Positions 56,801-62,974 of a stretch of DNA of 64,000 nt are shown one piece after another. The notes below the pieces were generated by a model. It had not been told where the DNA came from. It was given only the letters and a program-made list of their open reading frames with translations, and did not search any database. Every line of letters begins with the position of its first letter. The stretch's first letter is position 1. This DNA comes from Cristatella mucedo (taxonomy: Eukaryota; Bryozoa; Phylactolaemata; Cristatellidae): positions 11,537,501 to 11,601,500 of the forward strand of contig WPIO01000007.1 of NCBI GenBank assembly GCA_009760855.2, in the 5' to 3' direction. The position numbers and the translations under genes are program-made.

Positions 56801-57954
56801 ACGGCAATCTAAAATGTGCCCTTAAAATGCAATCGATTGAACGTGAGGTCTCGATGGGTCCCTGCTTGTGAATAATGCCAATCCGTTCATTGTATATGTG
56901 TTATTAGATTTATTTCAATTAGGCCAATTTTAACTCCAGTTAAAAGAGGGTGTATGTCGCTCTCGGCTGCTGCAGGTGAAGGCTGGTGACGCTCAGACTG
57001 CTACATGCAGGCATCAAAGCTGTTGAGGCTTGCTGCCCATGTCTTCCAGAACACATTGTCGGTTAGAAGCGGCTATGCCACTCCGAGTGTCGGAATTTTT
57101 CAACTACAGTTATCGCTTTCGTGCTCCGAAAAATCCTACTCCGGTTCGTGCACAATTTTAGGCCATTCGAGTGGTTTTGACTGGGAGCTTGGGCTGTTAG
57201 TGGAGACAGTGTGCAGGCATGGTATGCATTATGGACTTCCTGTTTAGGCGAAACGTGCATTGCTGCTCACTGGATTTACCTTCACGCTAGCAGTTTCTAG
57301 GCCGTCTTTCTCTTAGTAAAGGCTGAAGGTGCAGTTGCTGTTGCTGTGTCGTCGGGTTTCCGGAGCCCCTGCTAACTGGTCGTTGCCTCACGTGCTGCAT
57401 CAATTTTAGGCCAACCCACACGAAATGCTTCGAGCGTTGGAGTTATCGGCTGCAACGCGGTGGCGCAGTACTGCGGTGGCCGCAGAGTCGGCAGAAGGGA
57501 GCCGGATGAAGGAGGTCGGGGTTGGGAGGCCGGCCATGTCTGCCGGTATGTAGCGGTTCTGCTGTTCTCGCTTTAGCCACCCGAAGCTGCGCAGCCCCGA
57601 GGCCGGCCGGCCGGCCTCGGGGCTGCGCCTGCGAATTCTTTGCAGCTGATTCTCGTCTAATTACCTCTTTCAGCCAAACCTAGCAGCAGCCGCCGCCAAG
57701 GCGTCTCTGCCGAGCAGCGGCAGCAGCAGGCGCCACGGCCCGAGGCCGCTCGGTGCCCTTCTGCTGCTGCCGCCACAGCCGAGGCTCCAGCCACCAGCGA
57801 TGTTCGCCTGCTCCGAGCTGTCCACGTCCCTGGCCGAATTAGGCGCTACAAGCCGCTGACGATAAAGCCGAGCACGAAGCCGCCCACGAAGCCCGAGTCG
57901 CCGCATTTCTTGTCGAGGCTGGCGAAAAAGGCGGCAAAGAGCGCGGCTTTCTGA
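40431..57954 (+). CDS. tpx2: TPX2-like spindle assembly factor, whole coding span (9 exons)
   Basis: This entry covers the span; exons are listed separately. Nine exons join in phase into 564 residues and a stop. TPX2 is a microtubule-binding protein that activates Aurora A on the spindle and binds kinesin-5 through its C-terminus. The N-terminus here (YEFNAPRFFDF, then a Ser/Asp-rich stretch ending DEIF) resembles the Aurora-A-binding segment, though the usual Trp near residue 34 is replaced. The last exon (VHVPGRIRRYKPLTIKP, then PESPHFLSR) resembles the conserved TPX2 tail. The centre is Ala/Arg-rich and not alignable by eye. Mammalian TPX2 is about 750 residues, so the protein may be shorter, or exons may be missed in the repeat-filled 50-57 kb intron. 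The cell-cycle promoter element before the ATG supports the call. Confidence 0.62.
41130..41402 (+). mobile_element. LINE-A 3'-end fragment
   Basis: CACCTGTTTATCACAGCATT, GGGTCCCTCTGATTCGTCC, GTAAAGTGCCTAGAAAAAG...GGGCGCTATAC and TTATTATTATTATTATTA. It lies in the first intron of the tpx2-like gene. Confidence 0.85.
42160..43921 (+). mobile_element. LINE-A, best-preserved copy (5' truncated)
   Basis: This is an L2/CR1-group non-LTR retrotransposon fragment ending in the stem GTAAAGCGCATAGAGAGAG...GGGCGCTTTATC and TTATTATTATTATTATTA. It lacks the endonuclease domain, so it is a truncated insertion, but its RT frame is intact. It is inserted in sense in the first intron of the tpx2-like gene. 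Confidence 0.93.
42241..43686 (+). CDS. LINE-A reverse transcriptase, 481-codon open frame
   Basis: RT blocks are in order: NYRPVSLLPFLSK (about 33-45), [12 protein letters not shown] with the motif A Asp (104-115), PQGSVLGP (164-171), catalytic YADD (195-198), and [12 protein letters not shown] after it. The C-terminal region ends [10 protein letters not shown] and LKTHLFRAAFSGSL. RTs of this group copy the element's RNA at a nicked target site. The first Met is internal to the full-length ORF2; the endonuclease part is missing. The absence of stops suggests recent insertion. Confidence 0.92.
   Translation: MSLASGHVPAPFKKAVVRPLLKKVTLDQENLSNYRPVSLLPFLSKTLERVVADQLNSYIETSYLASKFQSGFRANHSTESALLRVYNDLLRNADMGRVSLLVLLDLSAAFDTIDHKVLLERLSSRLGITGTALQWFRSYLSGRLQSIDVNGQRSSEAPLKYGVPQGSVLGPVLFTVYTLPLADVIAKHNLGFHFYADDTQLYLCFDPSQPSSTSNSLNSLAACINDIRTWMAANFLKLNDDKTNLLVMGKPSVIQRLERLTLKIGSASISPVESARNLGVIFQSDLSLDDHISSTVKSAYFQLHNIAKIRACLDKDTTSKLVHAFVTSRLDFCNSLLTGLPACAITRLQLVQNSVARLVCRERRSCHITPLLADLHWLPVRQRIDFKVLSLTFRSLHSMAPAYLSDILPHQAKHRTTRFSESISLEIPHTNLKSFGDRAFSSYAPKAWNSLPTCVKTSPDLTTFKRNLKTHLFRAAFSGSL
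44085..44355 (+). mobile_element. SINE- or LINE-A-like 3' tail, diverged subtype
   Basis: AGCACCTGGATTCAGATTAA then GCTCTCTTAGGGTGCTATAC ends in TTATTATTATTATTAA. A short TTATTATTATT at 44098-44110 precedes it. The stem arms AGCACC and GGGTGCT still pair although both differ from the common form. Confidence 0.55.
44579..44728 (-). mobile_element. Degraded tRNA-derived SINE (possible)
   Basis: GCTGATTCAGGAGCCTCATT resembles the reversed SINE end, and CAAGAATTGAACCCATTAGC could be a reversed B box. The body is too diverged for certainty. Confidence 0.4.
44828..44930. repeat. CT-rich tract
   Basis: CTCTCT and TTTCT repeats of about 100 bases, in the intron between tpx2-like exons 1 and 2. Confidence 0.8.
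45660..45750 (+). CDS. tpx2: tpx2-like exon 2
   Basis: The acceptor ATTTGCAG|GTGTGAG and the strong donor ACAGG|GTAAGT enclose 29 codons plus split ends (VRVVGDVAGSPGLRLPA...). Phase 1 in matches exon 1 and phase 2 out matches exon 3. No motif is recognised. Another exon between 40.5 and 45.6 kb cannot be excluded. Confidence 0.52.
45847..46452 (+). CDS. tpx2: tpx2-like exon 3: large Ala/Arg/Pro-rich exon
   Basis: The acceptor GCTGCTGCAG|ATCTGG and donor CACTGAG|GTAGGC enclose 201 codons plus split ends. The product is rich in Arg, Ala, Pro and Ser, with one acidic patch (SLDEEAAAPADENRP) and a basic C-terminal part (KPMKEPRSLAPKLGH). It is probably disordered. A minus-strand frame of similar length overlaps it but has no splice or phase support. 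Confidence 0.56.
46600..46738 (+). CDS. tpx2: tpx2-like exon 4
   Basis: The acceptor TGCTGCAG|GAGTGC and donor GGCAAG|GTTTGT give 46 codons. The peptide includes NVPEASRSRSIALSARLTRA and VPINVSAPKDGLQLRAGK. The RSRS...LSA segment loosely recalls the Arg/Ser/Leu-rich part of the vertebrate TPX2 N-terminal half. Phase is 2 in and 0 out. Confidence 0.56.
46828..46874. repeat. GAT triplet microsatellite
   Basis: GAT (ATG) repeats of about 45 bases, in the intron between tpx2-like exons 4 and 5. Confidence 0.95.
46947..47019 (+). CDS. tpx2: tpx2-like exon 5
   Basis: The acceptor TTCCCTGCAG|CCATCA and donor GTCG|GTGAGA enclose 24 codons plus one base (SAAQVDRLRVAALTRANSL). It is a short, basic, probably helical segment. 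It lies just left of a 15-bp tandem repeat in the intron. Confidence 0.52.
47038..47110 (+). repeat. 15-bp tandem repeat
   Basis: Almost five exact copies of CTGGAGCTGCTCTCT, lying 20 bases past the exon 5 donor. Confidence 0.93.
47429..47627 (+). CDS. tpx2: tpx2-like exon 6
   Basis: The acceptor TCACTGCAG|GTGGCT and donor AAATT|GTAAGT enclose 65 codons plus split ends. An Ala/Gly run coded by GCTGCT repeats is followed by a charged segment (GDKGLAEKSRLQEPAVG, then QMQKRTASLRSVMPEK). An alternative donor at TCA|GTAATG is weaker and breaks phase with exon 7. Confidence 0.55.
47630..48390. other. Intron sequence without features
   Basis: This begins the intron between tpx2-like exons 6 and 7. 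I see no gene, and only AT-rich sequence from 47.87 kb. Confidence 0.35.
48395..48900. mobile_element. Diverged LINE pieces in opposite orientations
   Basis: 48395-48560 on the plus strand resembles the LINE C-terminal region (LKSFGNRAFISYASKVW). 48620-48800 looks like the reversed upstream part (CTTGAAATCGATTC, CTAGGGAGTCAGTGAAACTC, TTTTGCACAATTGCAG). It could be one rearranged copy or two insertions. Confidence 0.5.
49712..49784 (+). CDS. tpx2: tpx2-like exon 7
   Basis: A very good acceptor, TTTTCATTTTAG|CAAACAG, and donor TCGAAG|GTAAAT enclose 24 codons plus one base (KQRFDDHLATRKVHGAPTLS). The other two frames have stops. Phase is 2 in and 0 out. The charged sequence looks like ordinary protein rather than repeat translation. 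Confidence 0.55.
50040..50330 (-). mobile_element. Diverged LINE 3' fragment
   Basis: The minus-strand frame reads KLWNSLPGPGTTCNDLATFK and SQLKTATDPISFLF, the RT C-terminal WNSLP...TFK signature. It differs from LINE-A and LINE-B and may be a third subfamily. Confidence 0.6.
50593..50750 (+). mobile_element. tRNA-derived SINE copy
   Basis: GAGATCGTGGATTCGAC (altered B box), GCGATCCTTTATTGCC and GGCTGTTAAATCAGCT are followed by a TTATTATTTATTT tail. The head is more diverged than in other copies. Confidence 0.82.
50820..50865. repeat. TA microsatellite
   Basis: About 45 bases of TA, preceded by ACAC repeats. Confidence 0.95.
50866..51680. other. Intron sequence without features
   Basis: No recognisable gene, RNA or repeat is seen here. 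Confidence 0.3.
52203..54273 (+). CDS. LINE-B ORF2 part: linker and reverse transcriptase
   Basis: The frame is open for about 690 codons from the insertion edge. The N-terminal part (RVKRRLERRFKKSG, KKAWAPFFIGKLNSC, FSAFFTEKI) is the linker between endonuclease and RT. It is followed by [43 protein letters not shown] and [11 protein letters not shown], and ends WNSLPQFLC plus a long tail. The open frame begins upstream at 52168 inside antisense LINE-A, so the first dozen codons are not LINE-B. The RT is intact; the endonuclease is absent. Confidence 0.9.
52203..54335 (+). mobile_element. LINE-B, 5'-truncated insertion with target duplication
   Basis: This 2,133-base insertion ends in GAGATACATTACATTACATT. 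TTGCTT occurs at both edges (52197-52202 and 54336-54341), a target-site duplication. Its RT differs clearly from LINE-A but belongs to the same L2/CR1-like group. It is inserted in sense relative to the tpx2-like gene. Confidence 0.9.
54980..56425 (+). mobile_element. LINE-A copy, decayed
   Basis: It starts at CAGTCTGGTTCTACAGCTAA (FQSGFRANHS region). Broken frames read [32 protein letters not shown] and AANFPKFNYDKTNLL. It ends with GTGCATAGAGAGATACTG...GGGTGCTATAA and a TATTATTATTATTATG tail. Several frameshifts are present. Confidence 0.88.
56560..56715 (+). mobile_element. tRNA-like head joined to a LINE-A-type 3' tail
   Basis: GAGGTCGTGGGCTCGAGCCC resembles a tRNA T-arm and B box. It is followed by CGAAGCGCCCGGATAGAG, TTTAGTTCTCTTGGGGCGCT, ATACAAATGAATTATTATTG. 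This is the layout of a SINE that borrows a LINE tail. It is a different family from the nine SINE copies above. Confidence 0.62.
56720..57409. other. Intron sequence before tpx2-like exon 8
   Basis: I see no repeat or RNA here. GCTGCTGCAG at about 56980 could be an acceptor, but all frames after it close quickly. Confidence 0.3.
57410..57545 (+). CDS. tpx2: tpx2-like exon 8
   Basis: The acceptor ATCAATTTTAG|GCCAAC and donor GCCG|GTATGT enclose 45 codons plus one base (NPHEMLRALELSAATRWRST...). Phase 0 in fits exon 7, and phase 1 out fits the last exon. The intron before it (7.6 kb) is almost entirely LINE and SINE sequence. Confidence 0.58.
57589..57628. repeat. Perfect 40-bp palindrome
   Basis: GCGCAGCCCCGAGGCCGGCC is followed immediately by its exact reverse complement, with no loop. 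It sits in the 128-base last intron of the tpx2-like gene. Confidence 0.97.
57674..57954 (+). CDS. tpx2: tpx2-like exon 9: conserved C-terminus and stop
   Basis: The acceptor TACCTCTTTCAG|CCAAAC opens 92 codons ending in TGA at 57952-57954. After a Gln/Ala-rich part comes DVRLLRAVHVPGRIRRYKP, then LTIKPSTKPPTKPESPHFLS and a Lys/Ala-rich end. The VH..(x)IR+Y...I(K)...P...SP.F..R pattern matches the TPX2 tail that contacts kinesin-5. Because the frame has no ATG, it is only visible as a spliced terminal exon. Confidence 0.7.
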
Positions 57955-58650
57955 TGCCTGAGTCGAGATCCTGGTCGAGCGCCACCTCAGTCCAGTCGAG
58001 TGCTGCTGCTCTGGCAGCAGCTCCTGACGGAGCTCCGGCCGAACGCCACCGTTGCAGCCCTAGTCCGGCGAGTCTTTGCGGCTGCAGTCCCGTCGAGTCT
58101 GCTGCTGTGGCGGCCGAGTGCTCGTGACGCCCGCCGGGTCGAGCATCAAGTGCTTTTTTATTTTATTTTTTTCTAATTCCGCTGCTTGTGTTTTTCGACA
58201 TCGGCTAGATGCCAAAGCGCTCGATTCGCTGCAATGGTCCCCTCTGATGGCTTCGAGTATCGATGCCTTCTTTCTTCGCCTTCCGGCTGCCTTGTGGCTG
58301 AGTGGGATTTGACAGAGTTGACCGTGCGATGCTCGTGCTGAAGAAGAAAAAGTACAGCGATACTAGATCGTCTGCTTGTATGGTCGCCATCGCTTCGAAG
58401 AGCGATGGGATGGATGCGAATGCACTTTCTAGTTGGACTTATAGTAAGATGGTCTGCTGTCGACATCTGCTGCTGCATAACGCTCGCTCGTGTAGTGCAC
58501 GCAGCCTCAGAGTATGGATAAAGGAAATACAGCATACTGACAACTGCTGCCCTACCCTTGGCAGCGATGCACTGGGGTCGAGACTACTCAGTACGACGGC
58601 TCCAACCAAAGCGTTTGCTGTCGGTCGGGGCATGATCTGCTTTTTTGGTA
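57955..58650 (+). other. Probable tpx2-like 3' UTR and downstream sequence
   Basis: This stretch follows the TGA. It is GC-rich to about 58.15 kb and then has a T-rich run at 58155-58175. No AATAAA was found on the plus strand before the SINE at 58651, so the cleavage site is not placed. A 152-codon open frame starting at 58302 runs into the SINE and is not supported as a gene. Confidence 0.3.
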
Positions 58651-58812
58651 GCCGTGATGGCACACTAGGTAAGGTGGTTGCTTTCACAACGTCGGTCCTG
58701 AGGTCGTGGGTTCGATTCCTGCAGTGGGCGATCCTTTATCGCCACTGCAAGCGGTGGTGATAGCCGTAAAGGCTCTTCTGTCGCTATACAAAAAGAGGCT
58801 GTTTAATCAGCT
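58651..58812 (+). mobile_element. tRNA-derived SINE copy
   Basis: GTGATGGCACACTAGGTAAG (A-box-like), GTGGGTTCGATTCCTGC (B box), CTGCAAGCGGTGGTGATAGC (body) and GCTGTTTAATCAGCT are followed by a TTATTTATTTATT tail. It is the best-preserved copy with the one at 28.7 kb. Confidence 0.9.
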
Positions 58813-59238
58813 TGGATTTATTTATTTATTTTATGCCCAAACATAAGACTGCCTTTATGCTTCAAGGGCAGCTTTCCCATGTTGCTCCTACTGACAATGC
58901 CCGGTGGGAATCCGACAGAGCAGCTAGCGTGTCAGTAGGTTACGCTCGAAGTTAAAGCCCCAAGCAAGGACGAAAAGCTGAACTGACTTGTAAATTAGGC
59001 CGATGCTTGTTGCTGATGCGATGGACACCGGACGCAACTGCGATCAATCCCTTGGAAGAGCTCGCCTAAGGCAATCAGGCTGCAGCATATCTTTTTTATA
59101 TGGTCCTGAGCCCCTAAATCGCCAGCTATGCTAGGCTGCTTCAAACTGGGTCACGGTTCAACCCTCCACTGAAAGGCTCTGCCATCCCTGGCAATTTCCT
59201 GCACATGACCCATGGCAACCTGTCATAAAAAAAGTGAA
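58813..59238. other. Downstream flank, no feature
   Basis: No coding or RNA signal is recognised between the two SINE copies. Confidence 0.3.
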
Positions 59239-59240
59239 GG

Positions 59241-59356
59241 TTAGCTGATTTAAGAGCCACCACCAGATGCAGTGGGCAATAAAGGACTACCACTGCGTGA
59301 CTCAAATCCGTCGAGACCCGGGTCGTGAAATTCGAGCGCCTTACCCCAGGGTCAAG
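59241..59356 (-). mobile_element. tRNA-derived SINE copy, shortened
   Basis: GTTAGCTGATTTAAGAGCC, AGTGGGCAATAAAGG and CAAATCCGTCGAGACCCG fit a reversed copy with part of the body missing and a poor B box. Confidence 0.6.
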
Positions 59357-59359
59357 TCA

Positions 59360-61390
59360 TAAAAATAACAGGTAGTTTGGACAGCCCCTAAGGGCGAATT
59401 ACGATAGCTGACAAACTTCGGGCCCCGTCATGCTTTTGGAGCTTTCGATGGCTCTGCATACGTCAGTTAAGCAATTGCACACCAACCCACCAACCATCTC
59501 CGATGATTATTTGAGACGTTCATTCTGTCAGCTTTCCCCTGCTAGCTGTAAAGAGCCAGCCGGCTCAGTGGTGCTACAAACAATAGATCCGAACTTGGTG
59601 GTTACATTTCAGTTAGATTGATTGCTGATCTAAGACCGGCAGTCAAACACAATGCCCAGAGCTTGGTCTGGATTCTCGTCAGAAAGCCGGGGCTGCTGTA
59701 AATCTCAAGAACTCATCGTTTAGATTCCGGTCGCCGAATTTGCACCTAGCGGCCCATCGTCCTAACGTTCGAGGCAGGCACCACCTCCGTCGTTTCGTTT
59801 GTCGTTGAACAGCCCTTGCACAGGACTGCGCCATGACAGTGCCAGCTATCGGCAGAAGGGGAGGTTACAAGCGAGCAATACAGAGACCGTCCCTAGCGGT
59901 GCTCTTCTGCTGTTACTGATTCCTGTTGTGCCATGGCTCACCGCCACACCGTGGTGCCAGCTAAAGTAAAACCGTGTCTCATCTTGTTCATGGGCTAGGA
60001 ATCGTAACGTTGACCTTGCGACTAAAAAAAACTTGGCTGATTTAACAGCCTTATTTGCATAGCGGCAGAAGAGCCCTATCGGCTTTCACCACTGCTTATA
60101 GTTGGCGATAAAAAACCCAGATGCAGGATTCGAACCCGCGACTTGTGATGTTGGTCGGTCGTGCGATGGTCGTGAAGAGGGAGCAACTTACCTCCTGGGC
60201 TATAACGGCCAACGGACCTAGTTTCTGTGGGGATTCGCCAGGCTCTCGCCTTGCTTCGCATGCGTCGCCAACCATCCGAGTTTCAGTATGACTTTTGGTA
60301 GTACCGCAGGCAGCATGCGACTCTCACAAAATCAAAGTTGTGACTTCAACCTGCAATTGGGCATCATTAAAAAAAATGCTCGAGTTGATACGACTACCAT
60401 TCTGGTTGCGTAAATTGTGGGTTTATATCGTGATGGTACATTGATTTATTCTGGTCTTACAATATCTAACACATGCTTAGCACCTGTTAATCAGTTTGTC
60501 GACATGACTTTTGTTATTTGGTTCCATTGACCGGCAAAAACTATCTAGCCAGCTTCAGATTCCTCTTCACCAGGGGCTTCGCGATGACCGCTAGACCACC
60601 AGCTAGGTTTCCACGAAGTATACAGCGGTTCGACACGGCAATTATTGAGGGCTCACAAAGGGTCAATATCGAAACTGAGAGTTGGTGAAATAATGCTGGA
60701 GGTCGTTGGATCAGCTCGCTAGTGACGTTTGACCCTTTTTCTTTTGCTTCCTGTCCAACGCTATTATAGCCGTTCGGGTAGTAGACGTAATAAATGCAAC
60801 AGGATAGTAAATTCATTCACATTGACTTTGTCCAATTGGCTGTATGCTCAGGTTCTTTTATCGGTCCGAACTCAACGCGTTGTGATTGATAGTAGCCTAT
60901 TTTTAGGGTAAAGATGAGCTTTCGCTTCAATTTGCAGCAAAAATTTAAATAAACGACGTAGAGGTAGTATTTTCATTTTTTGCACTGCAAACCGCGGAAA
61001 ATGATTTTAGTCACAGCACTAGTAAATCTTTCGCCGCCATAAGGAAGCATCGCATCGATCTTGATTTCTGAGTTCCCGTCTGTTGGTACACTCTCGTTAG
61101 ATTTCCCAATACGGATGCAACTCGCTGTGCCTCGACGGGCCTTTCCTAGCGGGGGGGGGGAACCTTCGGGGGCGGGGCTTGGTCGGCGCCAGGTGGTGAG
61201 CCATTTCGCGAAAGTTATTCGTGGCTTTTCTGCGAAACGACAACGTCGACATAATTGGCGCCTGCAGAGCGCGGCCTGAGCCCCTGAAAAAAGCGGCTGG
61301 CAATCGAGTTACCACAAACCAGCGACCCACCCCTTCGTTGCCTTTCGGCGTGAAAAGAAGCCTCGAAGCCGCACCCTCTGGTCGCCAGTA
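59360..61390. other. Intergenic, apart from one SINE copy
   Basis: Aside from the SINE at 60.0-60.2 kb I see nothing. Short open frames here lack motifs and splice support. Confidence 0.3.
60035..60213 (-). mobile_element. tRNA-derived SINE copy
   Basis: GGCTGATTTAACAGCC, GCAGGATTCGAACCCGCG (reversed B box) and CAACTTACCTCCTGGGC are present. The anticodon-arm region carries a small insertion with a repeated GGTCG. Confidence 0.82.
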
Positions 61391-61396
61391 CGACGG

Positions 61397-61398
<2 letters not shown>

Positions 61399-61476
<78 letters not shown>

Positions 61477-61587
61477 GGAGAAGGAAAGAGAGAGAGAGAG
61501 AGCGAGAAGAAAAGAGAGAGAGAGAGGGAGAAGGAAAGAGAGAGAGAGAAGGAAAGAGAGAGAGAGAGGGAGAGAGAGAGAGGAGAG

Positions 61588-61646
<59 letters not shown>

Positions 61647-61652
61647 GGGAAG

Positions 61653-61685
<33 letters not shown>

Positions 61686-61910
61686 CGAGAGAAGGAAAGA
61701 GAGAGAGAGAGGGAGAGAAGAGTAAAGAGAGAAAGAGATAGGGAGAAGGAAAGAGAGAGAGAGAGAGAGGGAGGGAGGGAAGAGTAAAGAGAGAAAGAGA
61801 GAGGGAAAGAGAAGGAAAGAGAGAGAGAGATGGAGAGAGAAGTAAAGAGAGAGAGAGAGAGAGGGGGGAGAAGAAAGAGAGAGAGAGAGAGAGAGAGAGG
61901 GAGGGAGAAC

Positions 61911-61953
<43 letters not shown>

Positions 61954-61957
61954 AGAG
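61399..61957. repeat. Long GA (purine) tract
   Basis: About 560 bases are almost pure purine on the plus strand, with GA units broken by GAAA, GGGA and AAGG variants. Long open frames on both strands here are artefacts of the repeat. Such mirror-symmetric purine tracts can form triplex DNA in vitro. Confidence 0.97.
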
Positions 61958-61979
61958 AAAGAACGGTGATGACTCGCCC

Positions 61980-62720
61980 CGAGCGGCTTGAAGCTGTGTC
62001 GGTTCAAAGGAGCCGCGTAGCAGGCACGGTCCGGCGTTGGCGGCGTTCTGAAAAATAAGCGCACCTGCTCCGGAAGACGAACGGCGAAAGCGCTTAGCGC
62101 GGCTCCGGCCCAGCTAACGCGTCGAGCGGGTCGGCAGCCGACAACAACGGAAGTCGTTGACCGACCCACAGGTACAAAGGCGTGCGGAGCGGTCACGCCC
62201 TGGACGGGGGGGGGGCTACCGCCGCCGCCGCCTCCGACGGCTGACGTACGGTGAGCTGCGGCAAGCGGTGGAGGAACGTCACTCTATACTTCCTAAAAAG
62301 TTGCGAGGCGAAAGCGAGCCGCTTGCGCTCCGACGTCGGACGTCGCCAACGTCCGGTCTGGCTCTAGCGGTCTCTCGTCGAGGCCGCTCCTCGCCGCTCG
62401 CACTTTTCCGAGAGCGGCTACGGCGACTTCCGGAAGTTTCGGTCGCGCGCGCGCGCGGAGCCCGACCGCAAGGCTAATGAGAGCAGCGCCAACCGTTCAG
62501 ACCTTAATTTCCTTTCATTTCCTCCGGAAGCGACTGGCCGTGGAACCGGCGCGGCCAGCTGGAACCGCTGGGAATTGTCGCGAGTAGCTCGACGTCGAGA
62601 AGCCGCGGCGGCTCTCGAGTCCCATGACTGGCTGCCATTTCGCGCCCAGCAAACTCCGCGAGACGCTGGCGTATGTTGTTCACAATTAGCTCGGCACACT
62701 TTGTGCTAGCGAATAAGTAG
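61980..62720. promoter_or_regulatory. CpG-rich block, possible promoter and first exon
   Basis: It is dense in CG dinucleotides (for example GCGCGCGCGCG at about 62446). GACGTACG|GTGAGC at 62246-62253 is a plausible donor on the plus strand. A plus-strand open frame at 62157-62477 is Arg-rich and unrecognised. The block could be the start of a gene running to the right. No downstream exon was identified in the last 1.3 kb. Confidence 0.35.
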
Positions 62721-62789
62721 GTTTCATCTTTTATCCGTTTTTAAATGGCCCTGAAATGACGACATAAAATAAAATGCACGTGCTGATTG

Positions 62790-62972
62790 TAGCATGTGGT
62801 GGATCTTTGTGACTCGTCTTTCGTGTGCATTTACCTGCTTGCACTGTGCCTGCTGCTTGCGAATGTTACCACCAATCATGTGTTCTTGCCCTCTGTACAG
62901 CATCTGTAAAGTGCCTAGAATGAGATTAAAGTCTCTGAGGACATTGTACAAAAGTATTATTATTATTGTTGT
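62790..62972 (+). mobile_element. LINE-A 3'-end fragment
   Basis: GTGGATCTTTGTGACTCGTC, AATGTTACCACCAATCATG, GTAAAGTGCCTAGAATGAG and a TATTATTATTATTG tail are as in other copies. Confidence 0.8.
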
Positions 62973-62974
62973 CT

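Noticed and set aside
58302-58760. 152-codon plus-strand frame after the tpx2-like stop
   Set aside because: It runs into a SINE copy and shows no motif or splice signal.
61221-62196. Long open frames (188 and 295 codons) rich in Arg/Glu or Ser/Leu
   Set aside because: They are translations of the GA/CT repeat, with no non-repeat domain or splice support.
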